Source: UPXZ01 sp047973025 (GTDB taxonomy: Bacteria; Bacteroidota; Bacteroidia; Bacteroidales; Paludibacteraceae). Taken from it: a stretch of DNA of 64,000 nt. Shown here in pieces: positions 36,606-43,872 of this stretch. The notes beneath the pieces were generated by a model that saw only the letters and a program-made list of their open reading frames with translations, was not told the DNA's origin and made no database searches. The position numbers and the translations under genes are program-made. The stretch covers positions 8,084-72,083 of the forward strand of contig JBKEBE010000012.1 of NCBI GenBank assembly GCA_047973025.1, written 5' to 3'. How positions within the stretch are numbered: the stretch's first letter is position 1; each line of letters begins with the position of its first letter.

Positions 36606-37104
36606 TGAAAACAAAAAAGAAATCAAAGCATCAAAAGCACCATCAGCTGTTAACCAAAACATACAAGAACAATATGCTGAAAATTTAAATCTCATAAACA
36701 GCAAAACAGGTCTAAATCTCAATTATAAGACAACAGAGATTGATGTGTTTAATGGCAATTTAATAGATGGATTAAATGAAGTGTATATCTCTGACGAGCA
36801 GACTTTAAGGGATATTGAAAAAATAAAAGCGGATGGCAATTATGAGTTACTTTTAGAGGTGCAAGAAATTCTTAATGAATTATATTCTAATGAACCGATA
36901 AATACAAATAATGCGTATTCAAATATTCCACAATTTAGAGGAAGAGGATGGTCTTATGCAGGATGCGGCTTAGCTGTTGCAAGTAATTTTGTAGCTACAC
37001 TTGGGTTGGCTGCTTGTGCGACAGGAGTTGGGTGTCCATTGGCAATTGCAGGGAAGGTGCTTGCATATGGAGGTCTGATTGCTTGTATAGGCTCTCTTGC
37101 GTAG
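36559..37104 (+). CDS. Bacteriocin-like protein with hydrophobic Cys/Gly/Ala-rich C-terminus (frameshifted)
   Basis: The 181-residue frame opens at a weak GTG overlapping the lipoprotein frame above; the real start is probably ATG 36435 across a one-base frameshift. The middle (about 30-120) is a hydrophilic, Asn/Glu-rich region (NLINSKTGLNLNYKTTEIDV). The last 50 residues are different in character: RGRGWSYAGCGLAVASNF, then a stretch of Gly, Ala, Val and Cys (four Cys) with no charge except one Lys, ending LIACIGSLA. A secreted precursor with a charged leader and a compact hydrophobic Cys-bearing core is the plan of several antimicrobial peptides such as halocin C8-like proteins. That role is inference. 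Confidence 0.6.
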   Translation: MNKSLKASRRQYIHFNENKKEIKASKAPSAVNQNIQEQYAENLNLINSKTGLNLNYKTTEIDVFNGNLIDGLNEVYISDEQTLRDIEKIKADGNYELLLEVQEILNELYSNEPINTNNAYSNIPQFRGRGWSYAGCGLAVASNFVATLGLAACATGVGCPLAIAGKVLAYGGLIACIGSLA

Positions 37105-37125
37105 AATAATAAAAAATCAAAAAAA

Positions 37126-37320
37126 ATGAAATATAAAAGAAAACAACTTAAATCATTTTTTATTTTTTTATTGACACTCTCAATAATACTTGAAATTTTA
37201 TTAATTATTTCATTCTTATTCGGAAAAATTGAAATTTACTTATTCCTGACACTAGGGCTTTCTAATGTTCTTGTAATGGTCGTGTCCTTACAAAATATAA
37301 AAAAGCTAATAAAATCTTAG
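37126..37320 (+). CDS. Small two-helix membrane protein
   Basis: A 64-residue protein with a basic start (MKYKRKQLKS), two hydrophobic helices (FFIFLLTLSIILEILLIISF and IEIYLFLTLGLSNVLVMVVS) and a basic tail (NIKKLIKS). It starts 21 bp after the bacteriocin-like gene and shares its AT-rich composition, so the two are probably co-transcribed. Size, topology and position fit an immunity-type protein, but nothing in the sequence proves it. Confidence 0.55.
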   Translation: MKYKRKQLKSFFIFLLTLSIILEILLIISFLFGKIEIYLFLTLGLSNVLVMVVSLQNIKKLIKS

Positions 37321-37392
37321 AATACAATTAGGGGCTGTGTGACTAATACACAGTCTCTTTATAACGATTAAACCAAATAAATAGAAAATTTG

Positions 37393-37439
37393 CTTCTTTC
37401 TTTCTTTCTTTATTTATTTACAGTAAGATTAATCAACAA
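37393..37439 (+). repeat. CTTT/TTTA tract and leader motif copy B
   Basis: A run of CTTT units followed by TATTTATTTA (about 37393-37420) merges into the second copy of the 23-bp leader element (37417-37439, beginning TTTACAGTAA, ending ATTAATCAACAA). It is followed at once by the 25-bp motif 37432-37456 shared with 52417-52441. Confidence 0.6.
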
Positions 37440-37508
37440 CCTTGTGAAACTTGACATGTACTTATAACAACTGTTAAAAATTCAAACGAGTTTTGGAATA
37501 GTCCTGAC

Positions 37509-37697
37509 TTGACACAGTATGCCTATTTACAAAAAACACGACCCTATAAACGAGCCAAAAGTGGTATTGGCCGGGCAGTAGTCTCATCGGACGCTTACTG
37601 GGGGTGGTATGGAATGATTGGTTCCGGAATGAATGCCATCGTTGGTGGAGGAATGGCTGCTACCGGTTCGTTTTTCGTGTACATGGGATTACGCTAA
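37509..37697 (+). CDS. Short Gly-rich hydrophobic protein or gene remnant
   Basis: A 62-residue frame: a basic hydrophilic start (QYAYLQKTRPYKRAKSG) and a Gly/Ala/Met-rich hydrophobic C-terminus (MIGSGMNAIVGGGMAATGSF). No ATG is available near the start; TTG at 37509 or GTG at 37458 could serve, and the frame is open back to 37455. It may be the 3' remnant of a larger gene or a small secreted peptide precursor. The end lies 11 bp before the four-helix membrane protein. Confidence 0.4.
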   Translation: MTQYAYLQKTRPYKRAKSGIGRAVVSSDAYWGWYGMIGSGMNAIVGGGMAATGSFFVYMGLR

Positions 37698-37708
37698 CAC
37701 ATACAAAA

Positions 37709-38212
37709 ATGAATAAAAAACACTTGATCATTGGTTTGGTTACCGGACTCGGATTTGTTGTATTTGCTTTCATCTTGTCATTCATGAAATATGGAGATGC
37801 GGTCTGGCGTGATGAGGAGCTGAGAGAAGTTTTGTACCTTTATCCGTTGTGGTTCTTACTAATGACGTACACGGGATATGGTACCGCTAAATACTATTAC
37901 AGTCAAAAGGCATTATTTGTCGTCGGAAACAAAGAGTTGACATCCGACGCTAAAAAGGGATGGATCAATCATTTGCGATGGATGTACTCGCGCTTGTTGG
38001 ACATTTTATTCAAGGTGTTCGGAGGGATAATGCCCCTGTATGTATTGGCAAAAATAGAGAGTTTCGAATTTCTCCCATCAAGCCGGGATATCGTTATTGC
38101 ACTTGCTATTTTATCCCTCGGATGTTTTGCGGGTAGCAGACTGCTAAAAACAAAATACGAAAAGGAATTAGTTGGACCGGGAAACGAAAACACCAATTCG
38201 ATTGCCGAATAA
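37709..38212 (+). CDS. Four-helix membrane protein, unknown function
   Basis: A 167-residue protein with about four hydrophobic helices (IIGLVTGLGFVVFAFILSFM; YLYPLWFLLMTYTGYGTAKY; ILFKVFGGIMPLYVLAKI; DIVIALAILSLGCFAG) and an acidic C-terminal tail. ATG at 37709 is preferred. No family is recognised. It closes the accessory island and is closely coupled to the short Gly-rich frame before it. Confidence 0.65.
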   Translation: MNKKHLIIGLVTGLGFVVFAFILSFMKYGDAVWRDEELREVLYLYPLWFLLMTYTGYGTAKYYYSQKALFVVGNKELTSDAKKGWINHLRWMYSRLLDILFKVFGGIMPLYVLAKIESFEFLPSSRDIVIALAILSLGCFAGSRLLKTKYEKELVGPGNENTNSIAE

Positions 38213-38244
38213 TAAGAAAAAATACAGTTTTATCTATAAATAGT

Positions 38245-38274
38245 GAAGAGTTGAAGTGCGCACTTCAACTCTTC
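38245..38274. terminator. Bidirectional terminator between convergent genes
   Basis: A perfect 30-bp palindrome, GAAGAGTTGAAGTGC and its complement, giving a hairpin of about 13 bp with a 4-nt loop. CTTGCTTTTATG follows on the plus strand. It separates the four-helix protein from the minus-strand sugar transporter. Confidence 0.8.
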
Positions 38275-38306
38275 CTTGCTTTTATGAGAACTATACGATA
38301 TTTCCT

Positions 38307-39764
38307 CTATTTCCGTACCTTTATCGGTTTGTCATTCCCTACAAATACCCAAAGCACCCCTGAAATCAAAAGCGTAACGGCACAAATGGCAAAAATAATC
38401 GACTTGTCGGGTGCGTTGTTTACCACTTCACCCATCTTGAAGCTGGCTACCAATTGTGGCAGTACTACCGACAGGTTAAAAATGCCCATATAAAGCCCCA
38501 TTTTGGTTTGATCAACTTTCTCACTCATGATAGCGAATGGAAGTGATACGATGGATGCCCAACCGATACCGACAACAATCATGTAGATGAAAAAGAGTGT
38601 AATATTAGCTCCCATCAGATAGAGTAAGGCGTAGCCGACAGCCATCAGAAAAATAGCCGTGTTGTGCGTTCGTGTCATCCCGATACGTTTACTCACTTCA
38701 TTGAGAACCAATACCGGAAGAATAGCACCCACTAAATCTCGCACCAAAAACGCCCATGAATTGACCGCCTGCATGGAACCTTCGTTCAGCCCCGAGATAA
38801 CGGTAGATACGTAGAAAAACATATAAATATTCATCGTCTGCACCCCCCACCATGTAAACGAGTGTGCCAACAGAATTTTTTGAAAAGAGAAGGTGTTTTT
38901 GTCTCTACGCTGTACATTAAGCAATACGACTACCATACAAATGATTTGTACGACAATAGCCGTGGTTTCAATCCAATTCAACGAAATACCCCCGATTGTT
39001 ACGGCATTTTGCAATTTCACGCCAAACATGGTAAGAATAGCATACATGCCGTATATCAAAAAGCCGTAAAGTGGCAGCAAAGTGTCGTGAATGTCTTTTA
39101 AAGTTGTTTTCGATTTTTTGGATTCAGCTTCTTCATCATTATTCAAAATACGTGGTTCTTCAATCAGGAAAATCGGGATTAGGGTAAACAGCACAGCTAC
39201 AACGACGCCGACATAAATAAGCGTTTCATTCCCCCAAAGTACAGCGATGAGATAAGCCAGTACGCCAAATGTACCGGATACGGTTTGCATCCAGGTATAG
39301 CCTTTTCCCCGCTCATTTTTTGTGGTACAGTCGGCTACAAGCGAGCGTGTCGGATTGAAACTCACGTTGATAGACAGATCTAATGTTACAGCTACGGCAA
39401 TGGCAATATTCATCAGCCCCTTTGGTCCGTCGGCTTTGAATACATCTTGCACAATGTGCAGGTTGGGTAATGCCAACAACATGATAGCGGTAAGAATACC
39501 GCCGATGATAATCCAAGGGCGTCGTCGTCCGCCCATGAACCACATTTTGTCAGAAAGTGTTCCCACGATAGGTTGAGCGATAATTCCCGCTATCGGACCG
39601 GCAGCCCATACGATTCCTATTTCGTGAATATCCAGCCCGTATTTGGTGGAAAGTATCCAACTCAAGGCTGAAATTTGTACCGACAGACCAAATCCCATGG
39701 CCGTAGCCGGAAGACTTAGTAGCGCGAAGAATGAGTTTGACTTTTTCTTTTGAATTTCTAACAT
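38307..39764 (-). CDS. MFS sugar transporter (SLC45/sucrose-maltose type)
   Basis: A 485-residue inner-membrane symporter with 12 helices. MFS motif A appears as GTLSDKMWFMGGRRRPWIII in the helix 2-3 loop; the run GGRRRPW is characteristic of SLC45-like disaccharide:proton symporters. Length and topology are normal. A 24-bp LacI-type palindrome lies 127 bp upstream, which fits sugar-responsive control. Maltose, sucrose or related glucosides are the likely substrates by family analogy. Confidence 0.85.
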   Translation of the reverse strand: MLEIQKKKSNSFFALLSLPATAMGFGLSVQISALSWILSTKYGLDIHEIGIVWAAGPIAGIIAQPIVGTLSDKMWFMGGRRRPWIIIGGILTAIMLLALPNLHIVQDVFKADGPKGLMNIAIAVAVTLDLSINVSFNPTRSLVADCTTKNERGKGYTWMQTVSGTFGVLAYLIAVLWGNETLIYVGVVVAVLFTLIPIFLIEEPRILNNDEEAESKKSKTTLKDIHDTLLPLYGFLIYGMYAILTMFGVKLQNAVTIGGISLNWIETTAIVVQIICMVVVLLNVQRRDKNTFSFQKILLAHSFTWWGVQTMNIYMFFYVSTVISGLNEGSMQAVNSWAFLVRDLVGAILPVLVLNEVSKRIGMTRTHNTAIFLMAVGYALLYLMGANITLFFIYMIVVGIGWASIVSLPFAIMSEKVDQTKMGLYMGIFNLSVVLPQLVASFKMGEVVNNAPDKSIIFAICAVTLLISGVLWVFVGNDKPIKVRK

Positions 39765-39890
39765 GGTTTATAGCCCCTAATTTCCAAAATGGAAGTTTTA
39801 AAATGTTAACAGATTTCGAATTAAAAATTTCACAATATTAGTCATTTCCCGATTTATTCGATTTAACACCGCCTTTGATAAACAAAAAAT

Positions 39891-39914
39891 AGGTTTGCAA
39901 ACGTTTGCAAACCT
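39891..39914. promoter_or_regulatory. 24-bp perfect palindrome, likely LacI-family operator
   Basis: Half-site AGGTTTGCAAAC and its exact complement meet at a central CG step. The core GCAAACGTTTGC is the classic LacI/GalR-family operator form. It lies between engB and the start of the sugar transporter on the minus strand. Read on the minus strand it is followed by ATTTTTTG, so it can also act as the engB terminator; both roles are possible. Confidence 0.55.
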
Positions 39915-39954
39915 AAGTAATAAATTTCCGAAAGACTTTGTCTCTCCCCCAAGA

Positions 39955-40560
39955 TCAAACGTCCGTTATTTGCCTGTTTATCGTCTCGATGTATTCCAAT
40001 AATTCTTCCCGACCTTGTCTGTTTTCACCGGAAGATAAGAATATAGGTGGCAGCTCTTCCCATGTTTCCAGAAGTTTATCTGTATAGGCTTCCACGTTGG
40101 CTCTTCCGCGCGTAGCCGATTGTTTGTCCATTTTGGTAAAAACAATGGAAAAAGGTACTCTGCTGATGCCGAGCCATTCCATAAATTCCAAATCGATTTG
40201 CTGTGGTTCGTGCCGGCTGTCAATCAATACGAACAAATTGGTCAACTGCTCTCGCTGCAAAATGTAACTTTCAATGATTTTTTTCAACTGTACGCGTTGT
40301 TGTTTGCTCTGTCTGGCGTAGCCGTAGCCCGGTAAATCCACTATGTACCATGCGTTATTGATGATGAAATGATTGATGAGCAGTGTTTTTCCCGGCTTTC
40401 CGGAAGTCATTGCCAACCCTTTTCGATTGGTCAGCATGTTGATGAGCGACGACTTACCTACGTTGGAACGCCCAATGAAAGCATATTCCGGCAAGTTTCC
40501 ATCCGGACATTTCAAATAATCGGTATTGCTAATTGTAAATTCGGCTGATTGTATATCCAT
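39955..40560 (-). CDS. engB: Ribosome biogenesis GTPase EngB/YsxC
   Basis: GTPase needed for late 50S ribosomal subunit assembly. The 201-residue protein has G1 GRSNVGKSSLIN (about 33-44), the switch I Thr region (MTSGKPGKTLLIN), G3 DLPGYGYA (about 76) and G4 FTKMD (about 142). ATG 40560 (MDIQSAEFTISNTDYLKCP) matches the family N-terminus; an upstream in-frame TTG overlaps the symporter side. It follows the sodium:solute symporter by 31 bp, probably in one transcript. Confidence 0.94.
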   Translation of the reverse strand: MDIQSAEFTISNTDYLKCPDGNLPEYAFIGRSNVGKSSLINMLTNRKGLAMTSGKPGKTLLINHFIINNAWYIVDLPGYGYARQSKQQRVQLKKIIESYILQREQLTNLFVLIDSRHEPQQIDLEFMEWLGISRVPFSIVFTKMDKQSATRGRANVEAYTDKLLETWEELPPIFLSSGENRQGREELLEYIETINRQITDV

Positions 40561-40591
40561 ATTAATCTTCTCCAAATATTAAATTTAAAAA

Positions 40592-42082
40592 TTATTGAAA
40601 AATAATGCTATCCGTAATTGTTTCCGATCTCCCCTTTTTAAGCTTAGGGGTTGCCAACCATAGTCCGACAAACGTAATCAAACCGTTTAACATAAGTAAT
40701 TCGTAACCAAAAGAGTAGCTCCAAAAATTTTTGCAGATATAATTGATTGTCAAACAAATAAGCGGCGAAGCTACCGCGATGTACGGCACCAATTTGTCGT
40801 TGGTACGGCGTTTTGTGAATAATCCGAACGCGTAAAGTCCCAATAGCGGTCCGTAGGTGTAAGAGACAATGGTGTAAATCGTGTCAATCACACTTTTATT
40901 GTTAATTTCTCGAAATAGCAGTATGATAAGAATAAAAAAAACAGAAATAGCAGCGTGCGTGTTTCTACGAATTTTTACCGCTTTTTCTTTGTTATCTAAT
41001 TTATCGACTTCCAAAATATCCACAGAGAAAGACGTGGTAAGTGCCGTCAATGCTGAATCTGCGCTGGAGAATGCTGCCGCGATTATTCCGACTATAAAAA
41101 GGACAAATACCGCGTAGCCAAGATATTGCGTGGCAAACAAGGGTAAAATATCATCAGAAGCCTGCGGAAGTGTAATCCCATTTTGCGAAGCGAGTATGAG
41201 CAGCATAGCGCCCAGCGTGAGAAACAAAAAATTAATAGGCACAAAGGCCACTCCGTACCAATACATATTTTTTTGCGCATCCGTTAAAGTACGGATGGTC
41301 AAATTTTTCTGCATCATATCCTGATCCAAGCCGGTCATCACTATCGGCACGAAAACGCCGCTTAAAAATTGCTTCCAAAAATTCTGTTTGCTTTGCCAAT
41401 CATCAAAAAGGAATATATCCGTTTTGGGACTATTTTTTAGGGCTGTAACTATTTCCGAACTTGACAAGTTAATCCGTTGTGTAACTTCAACCAGTATCAA
41501 AACCAACGCGGTTATCATAATCAATGTTTGAAGAGTGTCCGTCCATATTACCGTTTTGATACCGGCACGATGGGTGTAAAGCCAAATTAACAGTACCGTA
41601 CAGCAGGCAGTAACCCAAAATGGCACTCCCCAACTATCAAAAACAGTATGCTGTAGAATAAGGGCGACAATGTATAGTCTTGCGGCAGCCCCTATTATTT
41701 TTCCGATCAAAAAAAACGATGCTCCCGTTTTATACGAACGACTTCCAAAGCGACTGCCCAGATAACTGTAGATTGATGTTAAATTGAGCTTGTAATAGAG
41801 TGGTAGAAGTACTTTGGCGATGATAATGTATCCGAAAAAAAATCCAAATACCATCTGCATGTAGTGAAAATTGACATCACGCACCATGCCCGGCACCGAC
41901 ACAAACGTTACTCCGGATATGGATGTGCCAATCATCCCGATAGCAACCACCCACCAAGGCGACTGACGGTTCGCGCGAAAAAATGCTTCGTTATCCGTAC
42001 CACCACGGCTCGATAACTTGGAGATTATTAATAAAGTACCGAAATAAGCGACTATAATCAGTAAAACGATATAATTCTGCAT
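40592..42082 (-). CDS. Sodium:solute symporter (SSS family)
   Basis: A 496-residue inner-membrane Na+-coupled transporter with about 13 helices. The family signatures include ISGVTFVSVPGMVRDVNFHY near the start, IGAAARLYIVALILQ, and the sodium-site helix VGIIAAAFSSADSALTALTTSF around 325-346. The ORF has a GTG just before the ATG at 42082; ATG is preferred. The substrate is unknown (sugar, sialic acid or carboxylate are common). A -7 box lies upstream and engB follows. Confidence 0.92.
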   Translation of the reverse strand: MQNYIVLLIIVAYFGTLLIISKLSSRGGTDNEAFFRANRQSPWWVVAIGMIGTSISGVTFVSVPGMVRDVNFHYMQMVFGFFFGYIIIAKVLLPLYYKLNLTSIYSYLGSRFGSRSYKTGASFFLIGKIIGAAARLYIVALILQHTVFDSWGVPFWVTACCTVLLIWLYTHRAGIKTVIWTDTLQTLIMITALVLILVEVTQRINLSSSEIVTALKNSPKTDIFLFDDWQSKQNFWKQFLSGVFVPIVMTGLDQDMMQKNLTIRTLTDAQKNMYWYGVAFVPINFLFLTLGAMLLILASQNGITLPQASDDILPLFATQYLGYAVFVLFIVGIIAAAFSSADSALTALTTSFSVDILEVDKLDNKEKAVKIRRNTHAAISVFFILIILLFREINNKSVIDTIYTIVSYTYGPLLGLYAFGLFTKRRTNDKLVPYIAVASPLICLTINYICKNFWSYSFGYELLMLNGLITFVGLWLATPKLKKGRSETITDSIIFQ

Positions 42083-42102
42083 CACGCGTAAAAATTTAAC
42101 CG

Positions 42103-42110
42103 CAAAGGTA
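42103..42110 (-). promoter_or_regulatory. -7 promoter box of the symporter - engB unit
   Basis: Minus-strand TACCTTTG, 20 nt upstream of the symporter ATG. No TTTG at -33. Confidence 0.5.
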
Positions 42111-42214
42111 GTTTTTTAATATCAGAAAGAAGATATTTGAAAAGTAAAAATGCCGAAGCCATAATTTCAATCGAAAATTTTAAGTCGTATTCTACTTTGC
42201 CAAAACATTTTTGT

Positions 42215-42222
42215 TATCTTTG
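42215..42222 (+). promoter_or_regulatory. -7 promoter box of recR
   Basis: TATCTTTG, 21 nt before the recR ATG at 42244. A TTTG lies 15 bp upstream, closer than the normal spacing. Confidence 0.55.
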
Positions 42223-42243
42223 TGTCCCATTTCAGCAAATTTG

Positions 42244-42864
42244 ATGAATCAACAATATCCTTCGACACTGCTTGAAAACGCGGTGAACGAATTTTCTAAA
42301 CTACCGGGAATCGGTCGTAAAACGGCACTTCGTCTTGTTCTACATTTGCTTAAGCAACGAGAAGATGACGTAGATTTTTTTGGAAATTCGTTCATTCGAT
42401 TGCGGAAGGAAATTGTCTATTGTAAAGTGTGCCACAATATCTCTGATACGGAAGTGTGTCACATCTGCAGTAATCCCGCGCGTGACCGACAAACTGTCTG
42501 TGTGGTAGAAAATATCAAGGACGTGATGACCATCGAAAATACTCAACAGTACAAAGGTCTTTATCACGTATTGGGCGGTATCATTTCGCCAATGGATGGT
42601 ATTGGTCCAAACGATTTGGAAATTGAGAGTCTTGTAAAGCGGGTGAACGAAGACGATGTAAAAGAAGTCATTCTTGCTTTAAGTACGACAATGGAAGGCG
42701 ATACGACCAATTTTTACATCTTTCGGAAGCTATCGCCTTCGGGTGTAAAAATTACGACTATCGCTCGCGGTGTGGCGATCGGCGACGAACTCGAATATGC
42801 TGATGAAGTAACGCTGGGACGCTCAATTGTAAACAGGGTGGAATTTACAAATTCGTTTAAATAA
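42244..42864 (+). CDS. recR: Recombination mediator RecR
   Basis: RecF-pathway protein that helps load RecA on gapped DNA. The 206-residue protein has the helix-hairpin-helix KLPGIGRKTALRL near residue 21, a four-Cys zinc finger (CKVCHNISDTEVCHIC, about 57-72), the Toprim domain beginning TVCVVENIKDVMTIE and the C-terminal TLGRSIVNRVEF. ATG 42244 (MNQQYPSTLLENAV) matches family starts. It is followed by two small genes on the same strand. Confidence 0.96.
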   Translation: MNQQYPSTLLENAVNEFSKLPGIGRKTALRLVLHLLKQREDDVDFFGNSFIRLRKEIVYCKVCHNISDTEVCHICSNPARDRQTVCVVENIKDVMTIENTQQYKGLYHVLGGIISPMDGIGPNDLEIESLVKRVNEDDVKEVILALSTTMEGDTTNFYIFRKLSPSGVKITTIARGVAIGDELEYADEVTLGRSIVNRVEFTNSFK

Positions 42865-42892
42865 AAATAAAGCCTATAAATTTAGATAATTC

Positions 42893-43387
42893 ATGGAACT
42901 CGACAAAAAACTCAGAATGTTGTCCCGCTCAATAAATGTGGTTTATTACACCATCTATTTATTGACGATTATAGCCGTTGTTGTCATTTTCTTTATGACT
43001 TATGGGGAAGTTGAAGTTGAAAAAATTGCCCCAAACAGCAAATTGGGGATTAATATCTCAACTGTTTACATGATTTTCTTGTTGGTTTCTATTCCCGCGT
43101 CACTTTTTCTTTTTCATCAACATACGTTGAAGTTGCGCAAAGAACCGGACGAGATGTTAAAATTTAGCAAATACAAAAAAGCGTCGTACATTCGGCTTTG
43201 GGTAATCGGGAGCGGATTGATTATTGGTATAATATTGGTGTATCTGCTCCGCTCTCAGTCTATGATTTTCATGTCGGCGATCGCGGCAATCGCACTTTAT
43301 TTCTGCAAACCATCGGCTTTGAAAATTACGCGGGAACTCGAGTTGGAAAATGATGACGACGTCGTTACCGGAAAGAAATATTTATAG
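42893..43387 (+). CDS. Four-helix membrane protein, unknown function
   Basis: A 164-residue protein with four hydrophobic segments (VVYYTIYLLTIIAVVVIFFM; TVYMIFLLVSIPASLFLF; LWVIGSGLIIGIILVYLL; MIFMSAIAAIALYFC) and an acidic C-terminal cytoplasmic tail (LELENDDDVV). No family is recognised. It is 28 bp downstream of recR and 50 bp upstream of the HAD gene, so probably one operon; the context does not suggest a role. Confidence 0.75.
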   Translation: MELDKKLRMLSRSINVVYYTIYLLTIIAVVVIFFMTYGEVEVEKIAPNSKLGINISTVYMIFLLVSIPASLFLFHQHTLKLRKEPDEMLKFSKYKKASYIRLWVIGSGLIIGIILVYLLRSQSMIFMSAIAAIALYFCKPSALKITRELELENDDDVVTGKKYL

Positions 43388-43437
43388 TCAGTTCAATACG
43401 GAAAAATTCTTATAATCTTATTAATCCTTAATTAGTT

Positions 43438-43854
43438 ATGGTAATCGCTGTTGATTTTGATGGAACGATTGTAAAGCACGAATATCCTGCAATCGGCAAG
43501 GAAATTCCTTTTGCTATTGACACACTGAAGAAATTGCAAGCAGAAGGACATCATCAACTTATCCTTTGGACGGTACGCGAAGGTGAATTGTTGGATGAAG
43601 CGGTAGAGTTTTGTAGAAAAAGGGGATTGGAATTTTATGCCGTCAACAGTAATTACCCTACAGAAGAAAACGTTGAGAATCAGCCGAGAAAAATAAATGC
43701 AGAGCTTTTCATTGACGATAGAAACCTGGGGGGGATTCCGGATTGGGGACTTATTTACCGCATGGTTATGTCCGGCGACCCTTTTTCTCCACAATCAACG
43801 GAATTTATTCCTGATACACCACAGCAAAAGAAAAAGGGTTGGTTTGGTCGATAA
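43438..43854 (+). CDS. HAD-superfamily hydrolase, small type
   Basis: A 138-residue cytoplasmic phosphohydrolase-like protein. It starts with the nucleophile motif VDFDGTIV, motif II is seen as LILWTVREG, and motif III/IV as NAELFIDDRNLGG. There is no cap domain. The phosphate ester substrate is unknown. The C-terminal 20 residues (PDTPQQKKKGWFGR) are a basic tail. Confidence 0.85.
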   Translation: MVIAVDFDGTIVKHEYPAIGKEIPFAIDTLKKLQAEGHHQLILWTVREGELLDEAVEFCRKRGLEFYAVNSNYPTEENVENQPRKINAELFIDDRNLGGIPDWGLIYRMVMSGDPFSPQSTEFIPDTPQQKKKGWFGR

Positions 43855-43872
43855 TGTATGACAGAAATTCTC

